From contig NZ_VHIV01000011.1 in NCBI RefSeq assembly GCF_006494425.1, forward strand, positions 1 to 64,000: a stretch of DNA of 64,000 nucleotides. The letters run 5' to 3'. The stretch is from Bacillus dicomae (GTDB lineage Bacteria > Bacillota > Bacilli > Bacillales > Bacillaceae_G). The translations under genes were made by a program, and so were the position numbers. A model generated the notes under the pieces. That model searched no databases. It saw nothing but the letters and a program-made list of their open reading frames with translations, and was not told the DNA's origin. Positions 38,135 through 46,206 of the stretch are shown here, piece by piece. Every line of letters starts with the position of its first letter. Within the stretch, counting starts at the first letter, position 1.

Positions 38135-38904
38135 CGACAGATTTAATTACGGTAAAGCAAGTAACGAAAACGTATGGAAGTAAGAAGAAAGAAATCGCGG
38201 CGTTAAAAGATATATCACTTTCTATCCCGAAAGGAACAACGCTTGGCATCATTGGAGAAAGTGGTTCAGGAAAAACAACACTTGGTAAGCTCATAGCTGG
38301 GATCGAGAGCCCAACGTCTGGTGAAATTGATTATAACGGTCAAGTTGTTCACAAGTTGAAGTCAGCTCATAAACGGGATTTCTTGCAGAAAGTACAGTTC
38401 ATTTTTCAAGATTCCACAGCTGCATTAAATCCGCGCTGGAAAGTACGCGATAGCGTAACGGAAGGTTATATTTCATTCGGACTCGGTGATAAAGGGTTAA
38501 AGGATAAAGTCGCCGGTGATGCGCTAGAGCGTGTTGGATTAGATAGACGATATATTGATCGCTATCCACACGAATTTAGCGGAGGGCAACGTCAACGTAT
38601 CGCTATTGCAAGAGCGTTATTATGTGAGCCAGAGGTATTGATCCTTGATGAACCGATTTCAGCGTTAGACGTTTCATTGCAAATTCAAATTGTACATCTG
38701 TTGCAAAAGATTCAAAAGGAACAAGGCTATACATATTTATTTATCGCACACGATTTACCGATGGTTCACTATTTATGTGAAAAAGTGGCTGTCTTATATA
38801 AAGGAGAACTTGTTGAATTTGGAAATACGGACGAAGTGTTCCGTAATCCACAACATTCTTATACAAAAACATTATTAGCATCAACACCAAAAATTTCAGG
38901 TTAA
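38131..38904 (+). CDS. Oligopeptide ABC transporter ATPase (OppF/DppF type)
   Basis: This 257-residue ATPase has Walker A GESGSGKTT near residue 42, signature FSGGQRQR near 150 and Walker B VLILDEPISALD near 170. It ends soon after the ABC domain and lacks the Cys-rich C-terminal extension usual in OppF, so it is about 60-70 residues shorter than typical. The ATGA overlap with the preceding gene suggests coupling. Confidence 0.92.
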   Translation: MTTDLITVKQVTKTYGSKKKEIAALKDISLSIPKGTTLGIIGESGSGKTTLGKLIAGIESPTSGEIDYNGQVVHKLKSAHKRDFLQKVQFIFQDSTAALNPRWKVRDSVTEGYISFGLGDKGLKDKVAGDALERVGLDRRYIDRYPHEFSGGQRQRIAIARALLCEPEVLILDEPISALDVSLQIQIVHLLQKIQKEQGYTYLFIAHDLPMVHYLCEKVAVLYKGELVEFGNTDEVFRNPQHSYTKTLLASTPKISG

Positions 38905-38917
38905 AGGGGAATGGAAG

Positions 38918-40507
38918 ATGAAGAAGTTTTTATTATTTGTCATTATGACCGTATTAGCAATTACTTCTGTCGCTTGCGGTAAGAAAGATACTTCAAAAGC
39001 AAGTGCTAGTAAAGGAGACCGTTTTGTAACGAATCTCGGTAGTGATCCTTACACGTTAGATTCAGCAATTTCAACAGATAATAACTCTAATTATGTAATT
39101 GAGCACTTATTTGCAACTTTGTATAGACAGACAACGGATGGGAAGTTTGAAAAGGATTTAGTAGAGAAAGAGGAAGCTGGGGCAGATGGAAAAGAGTATA
39201 CATTCTATTTGAAAAAAGGATTGAAATGGTCTGATGGTTCTCCATTAACAGCAAAAGACTTTGAATTCGCTTGGAAGAGAATATTAAATCCTAAAACGGG
39301 TTCTATGAATGCAACAGAACTATATTTCATTAAAGGTGGAGAAGCATTTAATACGGGGAAAGGTGCAGAAGATGCAGTAGGAATTCAAGCGGTAGATGAT
39401 GTAACTCTAAAGCTACAATTTGAACACCCAGTAACATCTATTAAACGAACATTATCTCAGTCGTTATATATTCCACTTAATAAAAAATCTATTGATGAAA
39501 AAGGTAAACTAAAGGTGGATCCAAAAGAATTAATTACAAATGGTCCTTTTACATTGAAAGAATGGAAGCATAATCAAGCGATTATTTTAGAAAAAAATAA
39601 AGAGTTTCATGATAAAAAAGTAGCATCAAAAGAAATCGAATTCCGTATTATTCCTGAAGGTAAAACAGCGTATCAATTATACAAATCTGGAGAATTAGAT
39701 TTACTATCTCACATACCAACAGATTTAGTTGAAAAGGAACAAAACAATAAAGAGTTTAAAAAAATGCAAGACTACTCAACTCATATTTACTCATTTAATT
39801 CAGAAAAGCCACCATTTACAAATGCAAAAATTCGTAAAGCTTTTGCAATAGCTGTAGATCGTAAGTTTATCGTAGAGAAAATATTAAAGAATAATGCAAA
39901 AGAAGCATATGGATTTGTACCAGAAGGAGCAAAAACAGAAAGTGGCCGCGACTTCCGTAAAGAGAAAGGTGACTATTTTAAATATGATCCTGCAGTAGCT
40001 AAGACGTTATTAGAAGAAGGAATGAAAGAAGAGGGATGGACTACTCTTCCAGAAGTAACAGTGAAATATTCAGATAAGAAGAAAATAGCTGAAACACTTC
40101 AAGAAATGTTTAAGAAAAATCTTGGGGTAGATGTGAAAATAGAAGGTAAAGAGTGGAAAAGTTATATCGATATGTACAAACAAAGTGACTTCCAAATTGC
40201 ATATATGGGATGGGGAGGATCTACATTAGATCCAGCCGCTCAATTAGAAATTTATGCAGGTGATGGTCCAAATAACTATGCGAAATGGTTTAATAAAGAC
40301 TTCGATAATTTAATTAATCAGGCAAAATTAGAACAAGATGAAAATAAGCGCTTTGACTTATTACATCAAGCAGAAGATATTATGTTTACAGAATATCCTT
40401 TAATCCCACTCGTATTCCCGACAGACTCTTATTTACAAAAGTCATCTGTATCTGGATTAGAATACTACGTAGGATCTCAACCAAGTTTACGATATGCTAA
40501 AAAATAA
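38918..40507 (+). CDS. Oligopeptide-binding lipoprotein (OppA/DppA type)
   Basis: This 529-residue family 5 solute-binding protein has a lipobox SVAC at about residue 20. It continues FVTNLGSDPYTLDSAISTDNNS and includes GLKWSDGSPLTAKDFEFAWKRIL near 100, the classic SBP_bac_5 signature. It is the last gene of the S-box operon and ends at a strong terminator. With SAM control, the likely cargo is methionine-containing peptides or another sulfur source; this is an inference. Confidence 0.94.
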   Translation: MKKFLLFVIMTVLAITSVACGKKDTSKASASKGDRFVTNLGSDPYTLDSAISTDNNSNYVIEHLFATLYRQTTDGKFEKDLVEKEEAGADGKEYTFYLKKGLKWSDGSPLTAKDFEFAWKRILNPKTGSMNATELYFIKGGEAFNTGKGAEDAVGIQAVDDVTLKLQFEHPVTSIKRTLSQSLYIPLNKKSIDEKGKLKVDPKELITNGPFTLKEWKHNQAIILEKNKEFHDKKVASKEIEFRIIPEGKTAYQLYKSGELDLLSHIPTDLVEKEQNNKEFKKMQDYSTHIYSFNSEKPPFTNAKIRKAFAIAVDRKFIVEKILKNNAKEAYGFVPEGAKTESGRDFRKEKGDYFKYDPAVAKTLLEEGMKEEGWTTLPEVTVKYSDKKKIAETLQEMFKKNLGVDVKIEGKEWKSYIDMYKQSDFQIAYMGWGGSTLDPAAQLEIYAGDGPNNYAKWFNKDFDNLINQAKLEQDENKRFDLLHQAEDIMFTEYPLIPLVFPTDSYLQKSSVSGLEYYVGSQPSLRYAKK

Positions 40508-40550
40508 AATAAAGAAGTAGGCAACCGCCTACTTCTTTATTTTATTTCTC
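40508..40550. terminator. Bidirectional terminator of the peptide ABC operon
   Basis: The stem AATAAAGAAGTAGGC / GCCTACTTCTTTATT with a 4-base loop also serves the convergent YusW-like gene. Confidence 0.9.
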
Positions 40551-41004
40551 TTTTATATTCTTTTTTCGTTCCATCAGAGAAGACAACTTCTAAATCGAAT
40601 TTTTGATAGTCTTTATCAAGTTTGAATACGTTCACTACTTGATCAATTACTTCTTGGTCAGCAGTATCTTTATCAAATTTTAATTCTTGTAGAAGTGGGC
40701 TTAATTTTGTGATAGCCTCGTCTCCTGTTAATTTTACATCTGCTTTATGATCTTCAATTTTTGCTTCCATTTTTTTATCAGCTGCTACATTTTTATAGTC
40801 TGCTTCATAGTCTTTCTTTGTATCTTGGTAGTCTGCTTTTAAATCAAATTCATTGAAGTTTAGTTTTAAATCAGCAGGAGCTTCATTCTTTGCCTCTTCT
40901 GTAGTCTTTTTATTAGAAGTTGTGTCTTCTTTCGCAGGAGCTTTACATCCTGTTAATGCAGGTACTAGCATAAGAGCTAATAAAACCGATAGTAGAGTTC
41001 TCAT
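40537..41004 (-). CDS. YusW-like lipoprotein
   Basis: This 155-residue protein starts MRTLLSVLLALMLVPALTGC, with a lipobox Cys at residue 20. A Lys/Thr/Glu linker is followed by a domain with FNEFDLKADYQDTKKDYEADY and a C-terminal FDLEVVFSDGTKKEYKREIK. The fold and the repeated LKADY pattern fit the YusW family of Bacillus lipoproteins, whose role is unknown. The start at 41004 has AAGGAGGAA upstream; a longer frame to 41040 is not needed. Confidence 0.8.
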   Translation of the reverse strand: MRTLLSVLLALMLVPALTGCKAPAKEDTTSNKKTTEEAKNEAPADLKLNFNEFDLKADYQDTKKDYEADYKNVAADKKMEAKIEDHKADVKLTGDEAITKLSPLLQELKFDKDTADQEVIDQVVNVFKLDKDYQKFDLEVVFSDGTKKEYKREIK

Positions 41005-41176
41005 TATAAATTCCTCCTTATGTAAATTCGTTCTATACAAGTTTTTCCCAAAATCATGTAATTATGTATGTGTTGAAAATAAATTATTATTCTGTAGTTG
41101 CAAGGGTTAATCCGCAATTTAAATCAAAAAATATTTGTATGTATATGGTAGATTGAAGTTGTGAGGAGGTACTAAA

Positions 41177-42076
41177 ATGCATGAAGAATATAAAGAGATG
41201 ATAAACAAAGCAATTAAATATATAGAGGAACATTTAGATGAGGAGCTTACAACAGAAAAAGTGGCATCTCACAGTGCCGTATCGATGTACCATTTTCATC
41301 GTATTTTTCAAAGTTATATTGGGATGAGTGTAACGGATTATATTCGAAAGAGAAGGTTAACTCATGCTGCACAAGTTTTAGTGTCAACTGAGAGAACTGT
41401 TATTGATATTGCAGTGCAATACGGTTTTTCCTCACAGGAGGCATTTACGAGAGCTTTTAAAAGAATGTTTCAATTGCCACCAAAGAAATATCGAAAGTAC
41501 TTCCAGTCATTTTATATAGAAAGAGAGGGTGTTTCAATGCAAAAAGGTATACCGAAAGGATGGATCTTAAGTGGAAGTCATCCTGCTGAATATGAGATGG
41601 GTTTAGATTATGAAGTTGTCCATCAAGGAAAAGTAGCTGCATACATAAAAGCAAAAGAGAATGTTACGCACGGAGGATTTTCAACATTAATGCAAATGTT
41701 CCGAGCAGATAAATATGTAGGGAAGAGATTACGTTTTACAGCTTTTGTTAAGAGTGAAAATGTAAGAGATTGGGCAGGATTGTGGATGCGAGTAGATGGA
41801 AAAGATACAGAACCGCTCGCTATGGATAATATGCAAAATCGCCCGATTAAAAATACGAATAACTGGCAATCGTACTCGGTTGTATTAGATATAAAAGAAG
41901 GAGCGCTTGGTATTGCATTTGGTGTTTTATTATCAGGAGAAGGTTGCGTGTGGCTAGATAGTATTCGATTTGATGAAGTAGATGAAAAAATTCCTTCAAC
42001 AGATTTGGCAGAGAACTTTTATGAAACACTTTTAGAAGATCCGGTGAATTTGCAATTTGAAGAAGTAGAAAAATAA
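41177..42076 (+). CDS. AraC-family transcriptional regulator
   Basis: This 299-residue regulator has two AraC helix-turn-helix motifs at the N-terminus (about residues 8-110: LTTEKVASHSAVSMYHFHRIF and VIDIAVQYGFSSQEAFTRAFKRMF). Its C-terminal domain is beta-rich (about 140-290), with FSTLMQMFRADKYVGKRLRFTAFVKS and GLWMRVDG, resembling a carbohydrate-binding jelly roll more than GyrI. The ligand is unknown. GAGGAGGT lies 8 bp before the ATG. The small membrane protein gene follows after 18 bp. Confidence 0.87.
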   Translation: MHEEYKEMINKAIKYIEEHLDEELTTEKVASHSAVSMYHFHRIFQSYIGMSVTDYIRKRRLTHAAQVLVSTERTVIDIAVQYGFSSQEAFTRAFKRMFQLPPKKYRKYFQSFYIEREGVSMQKGIPKGWILSGSHPAEYEMGLDYEVVHQGKVAAYIKAKENVTHGGFSTLMQMFRADKYVGKRLRFTAFVKSENVRDWAGLWMRVDGKDTEPLAMDNMQNRPIKNTNNWQSYSVVLDIKEGALGIAFGVLLSGEGCVWLDSIRFDEVDEKIPSTDLAENFYETLLEDPVNLQFEEVEK

Positions 42077-42094
42077 AAAACAAGGAGAAAAGAT

Positions 42095-42286
42095 ATGCTC
42101 AAATATGTAAAACTAATAAGTATTAGTTTAGTAATATCGGCTTGTATTATGGGAATTAATTATTTAGTTAGCTATCTTTGGTCAGGGCATGTACCTTCTT
42201 TGACATGGAGAACATATTTGATGTTTGTGTTTATATTTATGATGAGTTTTGGTTCAATGCAAAAAGAAGGAAAAGAGGATTATTGA
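42095..42286 (+). CDS. Small membrane protein downstream of the AraC regulator
   Basis: This 63-residue protein has two predicted membrane segments (residues 7-29 and 40-55) and a charged C-terminal KEGKEDY. No family is recognised. CAAGGAGAAAAG lies 5 bp before the ATG, and it probably forms an operon with the AraC gene. It ends just before the TetR gene's promoter. Confidence 0.7.
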   Translation: MLKYVKLISISLVISACIMGINYLVSYLWSGHVPSLTWRTYLMFVFIFMMSFGSMQKEGKEDY

Positions 42287-42333
42287 CAATTATTAGAAAA
42301 GTTATATAATCTAAATGTAAGTGATCACTTGCA
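42283..42333 (+). promoter_or_regulatory. tetR promoter and operator 1
   Basis: TTGACA (42283-42288) and TATAAT (42305-42310) are 16 bp apart. The near-perfect palindrome TGTAAGTGATCACTTGCA (42316-42333, one mismatch) covers the expected start site. A related palindrome occurs before the next gene, so the TetR protein probably represses both. Confidence 0.8.
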
Positions 42334-42351
42334 TGAGGAAGAGAGGATTTT

Positions 42352-42933
42352 ATGGCGCGCTCAAAGACAGCAGAAAAAATTATTCAAGCGGCAATTGAAT
42401 TAGTGAAAGAAAAAGGATATACAGCAGCGACAACGAAAGAAATTGCAATGCGTGCTGGTGTTAATGAAGTAACGATATTCCGCAATTTTAAAAGTAAGAA
42501 GGGTGTTATTGAAGCGGCTGTTGCGGAATTTTCGTATGTACCGCATTTAAAACAGTTTTTGCAAACAGAGATTGTATGGGAATTAGAAACAGATTTAAAA
42601 AACTTAGCAAGGCATTATCATAAATTTTTAGATAGTATAAAAGATATTATTGCTATCGGTATACGTGAGGCAAGAGAATTTCCTGAATTAGATGAGGAAA
42701 TCTCCAAAATTCCAAAAGGATTAAAAGATGAATTAATAATTTATTTTGCTAAGATGCAGGAGCAGGAAAAGATTATTCATACAAATATTGAAGCGCAAGT
42801 AATGAATTTTATATGGATTAATTTTGGTTACTTTCTATCTAAATTGCGTTTTGGAAGCCGACTTATGGAAATCGATGATGAGAATTTTATCGAGAATAAT
42901 ATAGTTTTATATGCTAGGGCTTTGAGACCCTAG
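42352..42933 (+). CDS. TetR-family transcriptional regulator
   Basis: This 193-residue regulator has an N-terminal TetR helix-turn-helix (about residues 8-55: AAIELVKEKGYTAATTKEIAMRAGVNEVTIFRNF) and a helical ligand domain. GAAGAGAGG precedes the ATG. It lies between two matching operators and is followed by the YhgE/ABC-2-like gene, the likely target. A weak CTAGGG/CCCTAG hairpin overlaps its 3' end. Confidence 0.9.
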   Translation: MARSKTAEKIIQAAIELVKEKGYTAATTKEIAMRAGVNEVTIFRNFKSKKGVIEAAVAEFSYVPHLKQFLQTEIVWELETDLKNLARHYHKFLDSIKDIIAIGIREAREFPELDEEISKIPKGLKDELIIYFAKMQEQEKIIHTNIEAQVMNFIWINFGYFLSKLRFGSRLMEIDDENFIENNIVLYARALRP

Positions 42934-42951
42934 TATTTATTTAAAATAAAA

Positions 42952-42969
42952 TGCAAGTAAGCACTTGCT
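42952..42969 (+). promoter_or_regulatory. Operator 2 of the TetR regulator
   Basis: TGCAAGTAAGCACTTGCT shares the CAAGTnnnCACTTGC pattern with the palindrome at 42316-42333. It lies 23 bp before the ATG of the membrane protein gene, well placed to block its expression. Confidence 0.7.
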
Positions 42970-42991
42970 TGCTAAGTGGGAGAGCGGAAAG

Positions 42992-44134
42992 ATGGATACT
43001 TTAAAACAGTTTTTAAAAAGACCAGGTACGTATGTAGGAATGGTCGTAGCGTTATCATTCCAACTTATTTTCTTTTGCGTGTGGTTAACAGCGTATGATG
43101 GAGTGAATGAAAGAGCTGATCAAATGCGTATCGCTATTGTGAATGAAGATGTAAATATAGGTAGTAAAATAGCGGAAGGATTACAGAGAAATTTACCATT
43201 TCAAGTGAAAGCAGAACGGTCTGTGGAAAAAGCAAACAAAGAAATGAATAACCATGTGTACGATATGATCATTGAAATTCCTGCTTCTTTTTCAAAAGAT
43301 ATAAATGAAACAGGAAAATCAAATTTAAACTTCCACATTAATCAAGCGAATGCCATGATGGTAAAGCAAATGATGGAAGGCGCTGCAAAACAAATTCGAG
43401 ATAATGTAAATAAAGAGATAGCAAGTTATAAGAAACAAGCGATCGTAGGAAAGCTACAAGCTGTAGGACCTGAGAATGTAGAAGTGATAAAAGGGTTAAA
43501 AGAAGATTCAATTGGTTTTACAGTTCATAAAGTAAATGATGCAAAAGGATTTTCAGTTAATATGGTACCGCTAATGATCGTATTAGCTTCATTTGTAGGA
43601 GCAATGATAATGAGTATGGAACTATCAAAAGTTGCAAAAGAAGTAAAGGGCGGTTGGGGTAATTTCTTATCAAGACAAATCATAAACGGTACAGTATCAA
43701 TTTTACTTGCATGTATTACAATTGGTTTGATGAAAGGCTTCCAAATTGAGATGCACGAAACAGTAGGGAGTATATGGGTATTTCAAGCAATAGTCTTCTT
43801 CGCATTTCTTTCATTAACACAAATGTTTCTAACTGTGCTTGGAAATGCAGGTATGATTTTTAATATTATCGCGCTATCGTTACAACTTGTAAGTTCGGGT
43901 GTAATCGTACCACATGAGATGCTTTCTAAAACATATCAAACAATCGGCGGATTATTTCCTGCAACATATGCAGCGAATGGCTATTATACAATAATATTTG
44001 GAGGAGTTAGTTTAGAGACAAATATTATTTCATTATTAGTTGTTGTATTGGTTACACAATCAGTAGCAGTGATGACTTTAGCTATAAAAGGAATGGTAAA
44101 GGGAAGAAGAGGCTCTGTAGTTAAAGAAGCATAA
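42992..44134 (+). CDS. YhgE/Pip-like ABC-2 type membrane protein
   Basis: This 380-residue protein has one N-terminal membrane segment (about residues 13-33) and a large extracytoplasmic domain (about 45-200, with IAIVNEDVNIGSKIAEGLQ). Five or six C-terminal membrane segments follow (about 195-365). This is the shape of YhgE/Pip and DUF3533-type ABC-2 permease relatives, often linked to drug or toxin export. The start at 42992 is chosen because AGAGCGGAAAG lies directly upstream; the longer frame begins inside the operator. No ATPase gene is adjacent. Confidence 0.83.
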   Translation: MDTLKQFLKRPGTYVGMVVALSFQLIFFCVWLTAYDGVNERADQMRIAIVNEDVNIGSKIAEGLQRNLPFQVKAERSVEKANKEMNNHVYDMIIEIPASFSKDINETGKSNLNFHINQANAMMVKQMMEGAAKQIRDNVNKEIASYKKQAIVGKLQAVGPENVEVIKGLKEDSIGFTVHKVNDAKGFSVNMVPLMIVLASFVGAMIMSMELSKVAKEVKGGWGNFLSRQIINGTVSILLACITIGLMKGFQIEMHETVGSIWVFQAIVFFAFLSLTQMFLTVLGNAGMIFNIIALSLQLVSSGVIVPHEMLSKTYQTIGGLFPATYAANGYYTIIFGGVSLETNIISLLVVVLVTQSVAVMTLAIKGMVKGRRGSVVKEA

Positions 44135-44139
44135 AATAA

Positions 44140-44172
44140 AAAGGTATCCTCAATTGGATACCTTTTTATTAG
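44140..44172. terminator. Bidirectional terminator
   Basis: The stem AAAGGTATCC / GGATACCTTT with a short loop and T tracts lies between convergent genes. Confidence 0.88.
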
Positions 44173-44178
44173 CACTTA

Positions 44179-45819
44179 TTATTTTGCAACTTCTGTCCAC
44201 TTGTAGTTAAATTCACCGCCGAAGTCAGTTGTTACAAGTCCTTTAATAAATCCGCGTTGTAAGTAAGAACGACCTTGTTGGTATAAAGGAGCGACAGCAC
44301 CGTCTTGTAATAAGATTTTTTCAGCTTGCTTCATTGCTTCAAAGCGTGCCTTTTCATCGCCAGCTAAATCTGTTTTCACTTTATGGATTAGCTCATCGTA
44401 CTCTTTGTTAGAGTATTTATCGAAGTTATAAGCACTATCTGTTGTAAATAGATCTAAGAATGTAATTGGATCAGCGAAGTCAGGGCCCCAGCCATCAATA
44501 CCGATTTCATAGTCACCACTTAATAGTAGTTTTAACTGTTGTTTACGTGGTTGCGGTTTTAAATTCACTGTTAATCCCTCTAAATTCTTTTCGAGTTCAC
44601 CTTTTAAATATTCACCAGTCTTTTTAGCTAAAGCATTATCACTTGTTAATAGTTCAATTGTTACTTTGTCAGTACCAAGTTCTTGCTTCGCTTTTTTCCA
44701 GTTTTCTTTCGCTGTTTTCACATCATCCTTGACTAGATTTCCATTTTCTTTACGGAAGTCATTGCCTTCTGGACTCTTTGCAAATTTCGCAGGAACCATT
44801 CCTTCAGCTGGAACAGCGCCGTTATTTAAAATTGTTTCTACATATGCCTTTTTATTCATTGCTCCGTTAATAGCAAGGCGTGCATGTTGATTTTTTAATG
44901 TTTCATTCTTTTGATTTAGTCGTAAAAATTGAATGCCAACTTCAGCGCGTTCTTTGAAGTTTGGATCGCTCTTATATTTATCAACAAACTCCGCAGTTAA
45001 AGCAACACGATCAATTTGTCCCGAATCATATAAGTTTACTTCTGTAGATTTATCTTTAACGACATTGAAGTTGATTTCTTCTAATTTGACTGTTTTCGCA
45101 TCCCAGTAGTTAGGATTCTTCTTTAACTGGAAGCTTTGTTCATGTTTCCAGTTATCTAATGTGAAAGCACCGTTGTAAATTAAATGATTTGTTTCTAAAC
45201 CGTATTTATCACCTTGAGATTTTAAGTACTCTTCATTAATTGGTAAAAATGTTGAGAACGTCGTTAAGCTTAAGAAGTAGGGAACAGGACGGTCTAGTTG
45301 TACTTCTAAAGTTTTGTCATCGACAGCTTTAATACCTAATTGATCAACCGGTAATTGTTTTTGGTTTATTTGTTTCGCATTCTTTATATCGAAGAATAAG
45401 AATGCATATTCAGCTGCTGTATCAGGATTTACGGCACGTTGCCAAGCGAAGACGAAGTCCTTTGCTGTAACAGGAGTACCGTTTGACCATTTTGAATCAC
45501 GCAGGTGGAATGTATATTTCGTTTTATCGGGACTAACGTCAACCGACTCAGCGACACCAGGAATCGGTTTATTATCTTCTCCCGTTGCATATAAACCTTC
45601 AAAAACATTGCGCATTACGTTCATGGATTCCCCATCCGTTGCTTTTGCAACATCCATTGTTGGAATTTCTGAAGCAAATGATAAGTTAATTGCCTGTTTA
45701 TCAGGTGCTTTATCATTTGCTTTCGCTCCGCTTGCGTTATCTTTATTTCCCCCGCAAGCAGTTAGTAATAGACTTGCCCCTAAAACAGATGCAACAACAG
45801 GTACAACTTTTTTCTTCAT
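44179..45819 (-). CDS. Orphan oligopeptide-binding lipoprotein (OppA paralogue 1)
   Basis: This 546-residue SBP_bac_5 lipoprotein begins MKKKVVPVVASVLGASLLLTAC (Cys at residue 22). It has the signature SKWSNGTPVTAKDFVFAWQRAVNPDTAAEYAF near 100. It is very similar along its full length to the next gene (46207-47847). The start at 45819 is chosen because AGGGAGGAACG lies upstream; the frame extends to 45957 without a ribosome binding site. No permease or ATPase is adjacent, so it probably feeds an Opp system elsewhere. No S-box is seen upstream. Confidence 0.92.
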   Translation of the reverse strand: MKKKVVPVVASVLGASLLLTACGGNKDNASGAKANDKAPDKQAINLSFASEIPTMDVAKATDGESMNVMRNVFEGLYATGEDNKPIPGVAESVDVSPDKTKYTFHLRDSKWSNGTPVTAKDFVFAWQRAVNPDTAAEYAFLFFDIKNAKQINQKQLPVDQLGIKAVDDKTLEVQLDRPVPYFLSLTTFSTFLPINEEYLKSQGDKYGLETNHLIYNGAFTLDNWKHEQSFQLKKNPNYWDAKTVKLEEINFNVVKDKSTEVNLYDSGQIDRVALTAEFVDKYKSDPNFKERAEVGIQFLRLNQKNETLKNQHARLAINGAMNKKAYVETILNNGAVPAEGMVPAKFAKSPEGNDFRKENGNLVKDDVKTAKENWKKAKQELGTDKVTIELLTSDNALAKKTGEYLKGELEKNLEGLTVNLKPQPRKQQLKLLLSGDYEIGIDGWGPDFADPITFLDLFTTDSAYNFDKYSNKEYDELIHKVKTDLAGDEKARFEAMKQAEKILLQDGAVAPLYQQGRSYLQRGFIKGLVTTDFGGEFNYKWTEVAK

Positions 45820-46105
45820 TGTTCGTTCCTCCCTAAATGTGTTGTTCGTAACGTCATAATGTCCATGTTTTGAAGTGTATCTATAGAAGAAGAGAAAACC
45901 TATTATAAATATGTGCATGTAGGTAATCAGGTGTTCTATATGTATATACATGTTCAACTATCATCTATCGTTATATGTTTCAACGTAGTAGACGTTATAT
46001 TTTGATGGTGAAATATTTCGTTTCTTTGATTATTTAGAATATTAACACTGGGAAGAACTATATGTCAATAATAAAAATCGGAGTATTATTTTTTAAAAAT
46101 AATAT
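45820..46105 (-). other. Intergenic region between the OppA paralogues
   Basis: This AT-rich leader/promoter region belongs to the 44179-45819 gene. I looked for an S-box core and found none. A transcript terminator of the upstream paralogue lies at 46106-46148, so the two genes are separate units. Confidence 0.4.
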
Positions 46106-46148
46106 ATTAAAAAAGCGGATTTTCTCCTATTGAGAAATCCGCTTTTAA
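46106..46148 (-). terminator. Terminator of OppA paralogue 2
   Basis: Read on the minus strand, AAAAGCGGATTTCTC / GAGAAAATCCGCTTTT is followed by a T-rich tract. Confidence 0.85.
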
Positions 46149-46206
46149 TACATTTTTTCAATAAAACAATTGGTATGGGGAGAAAAACTTCAATTCAGGT
46201 TGCCTT

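Noticed and set aside
45820..46105. A fourth S-box before OppA paralogue 1
   Set aside because: No GACTGGCCC, GCAACC/GCAGC or GAAAGATA-type elements are present in the leader.
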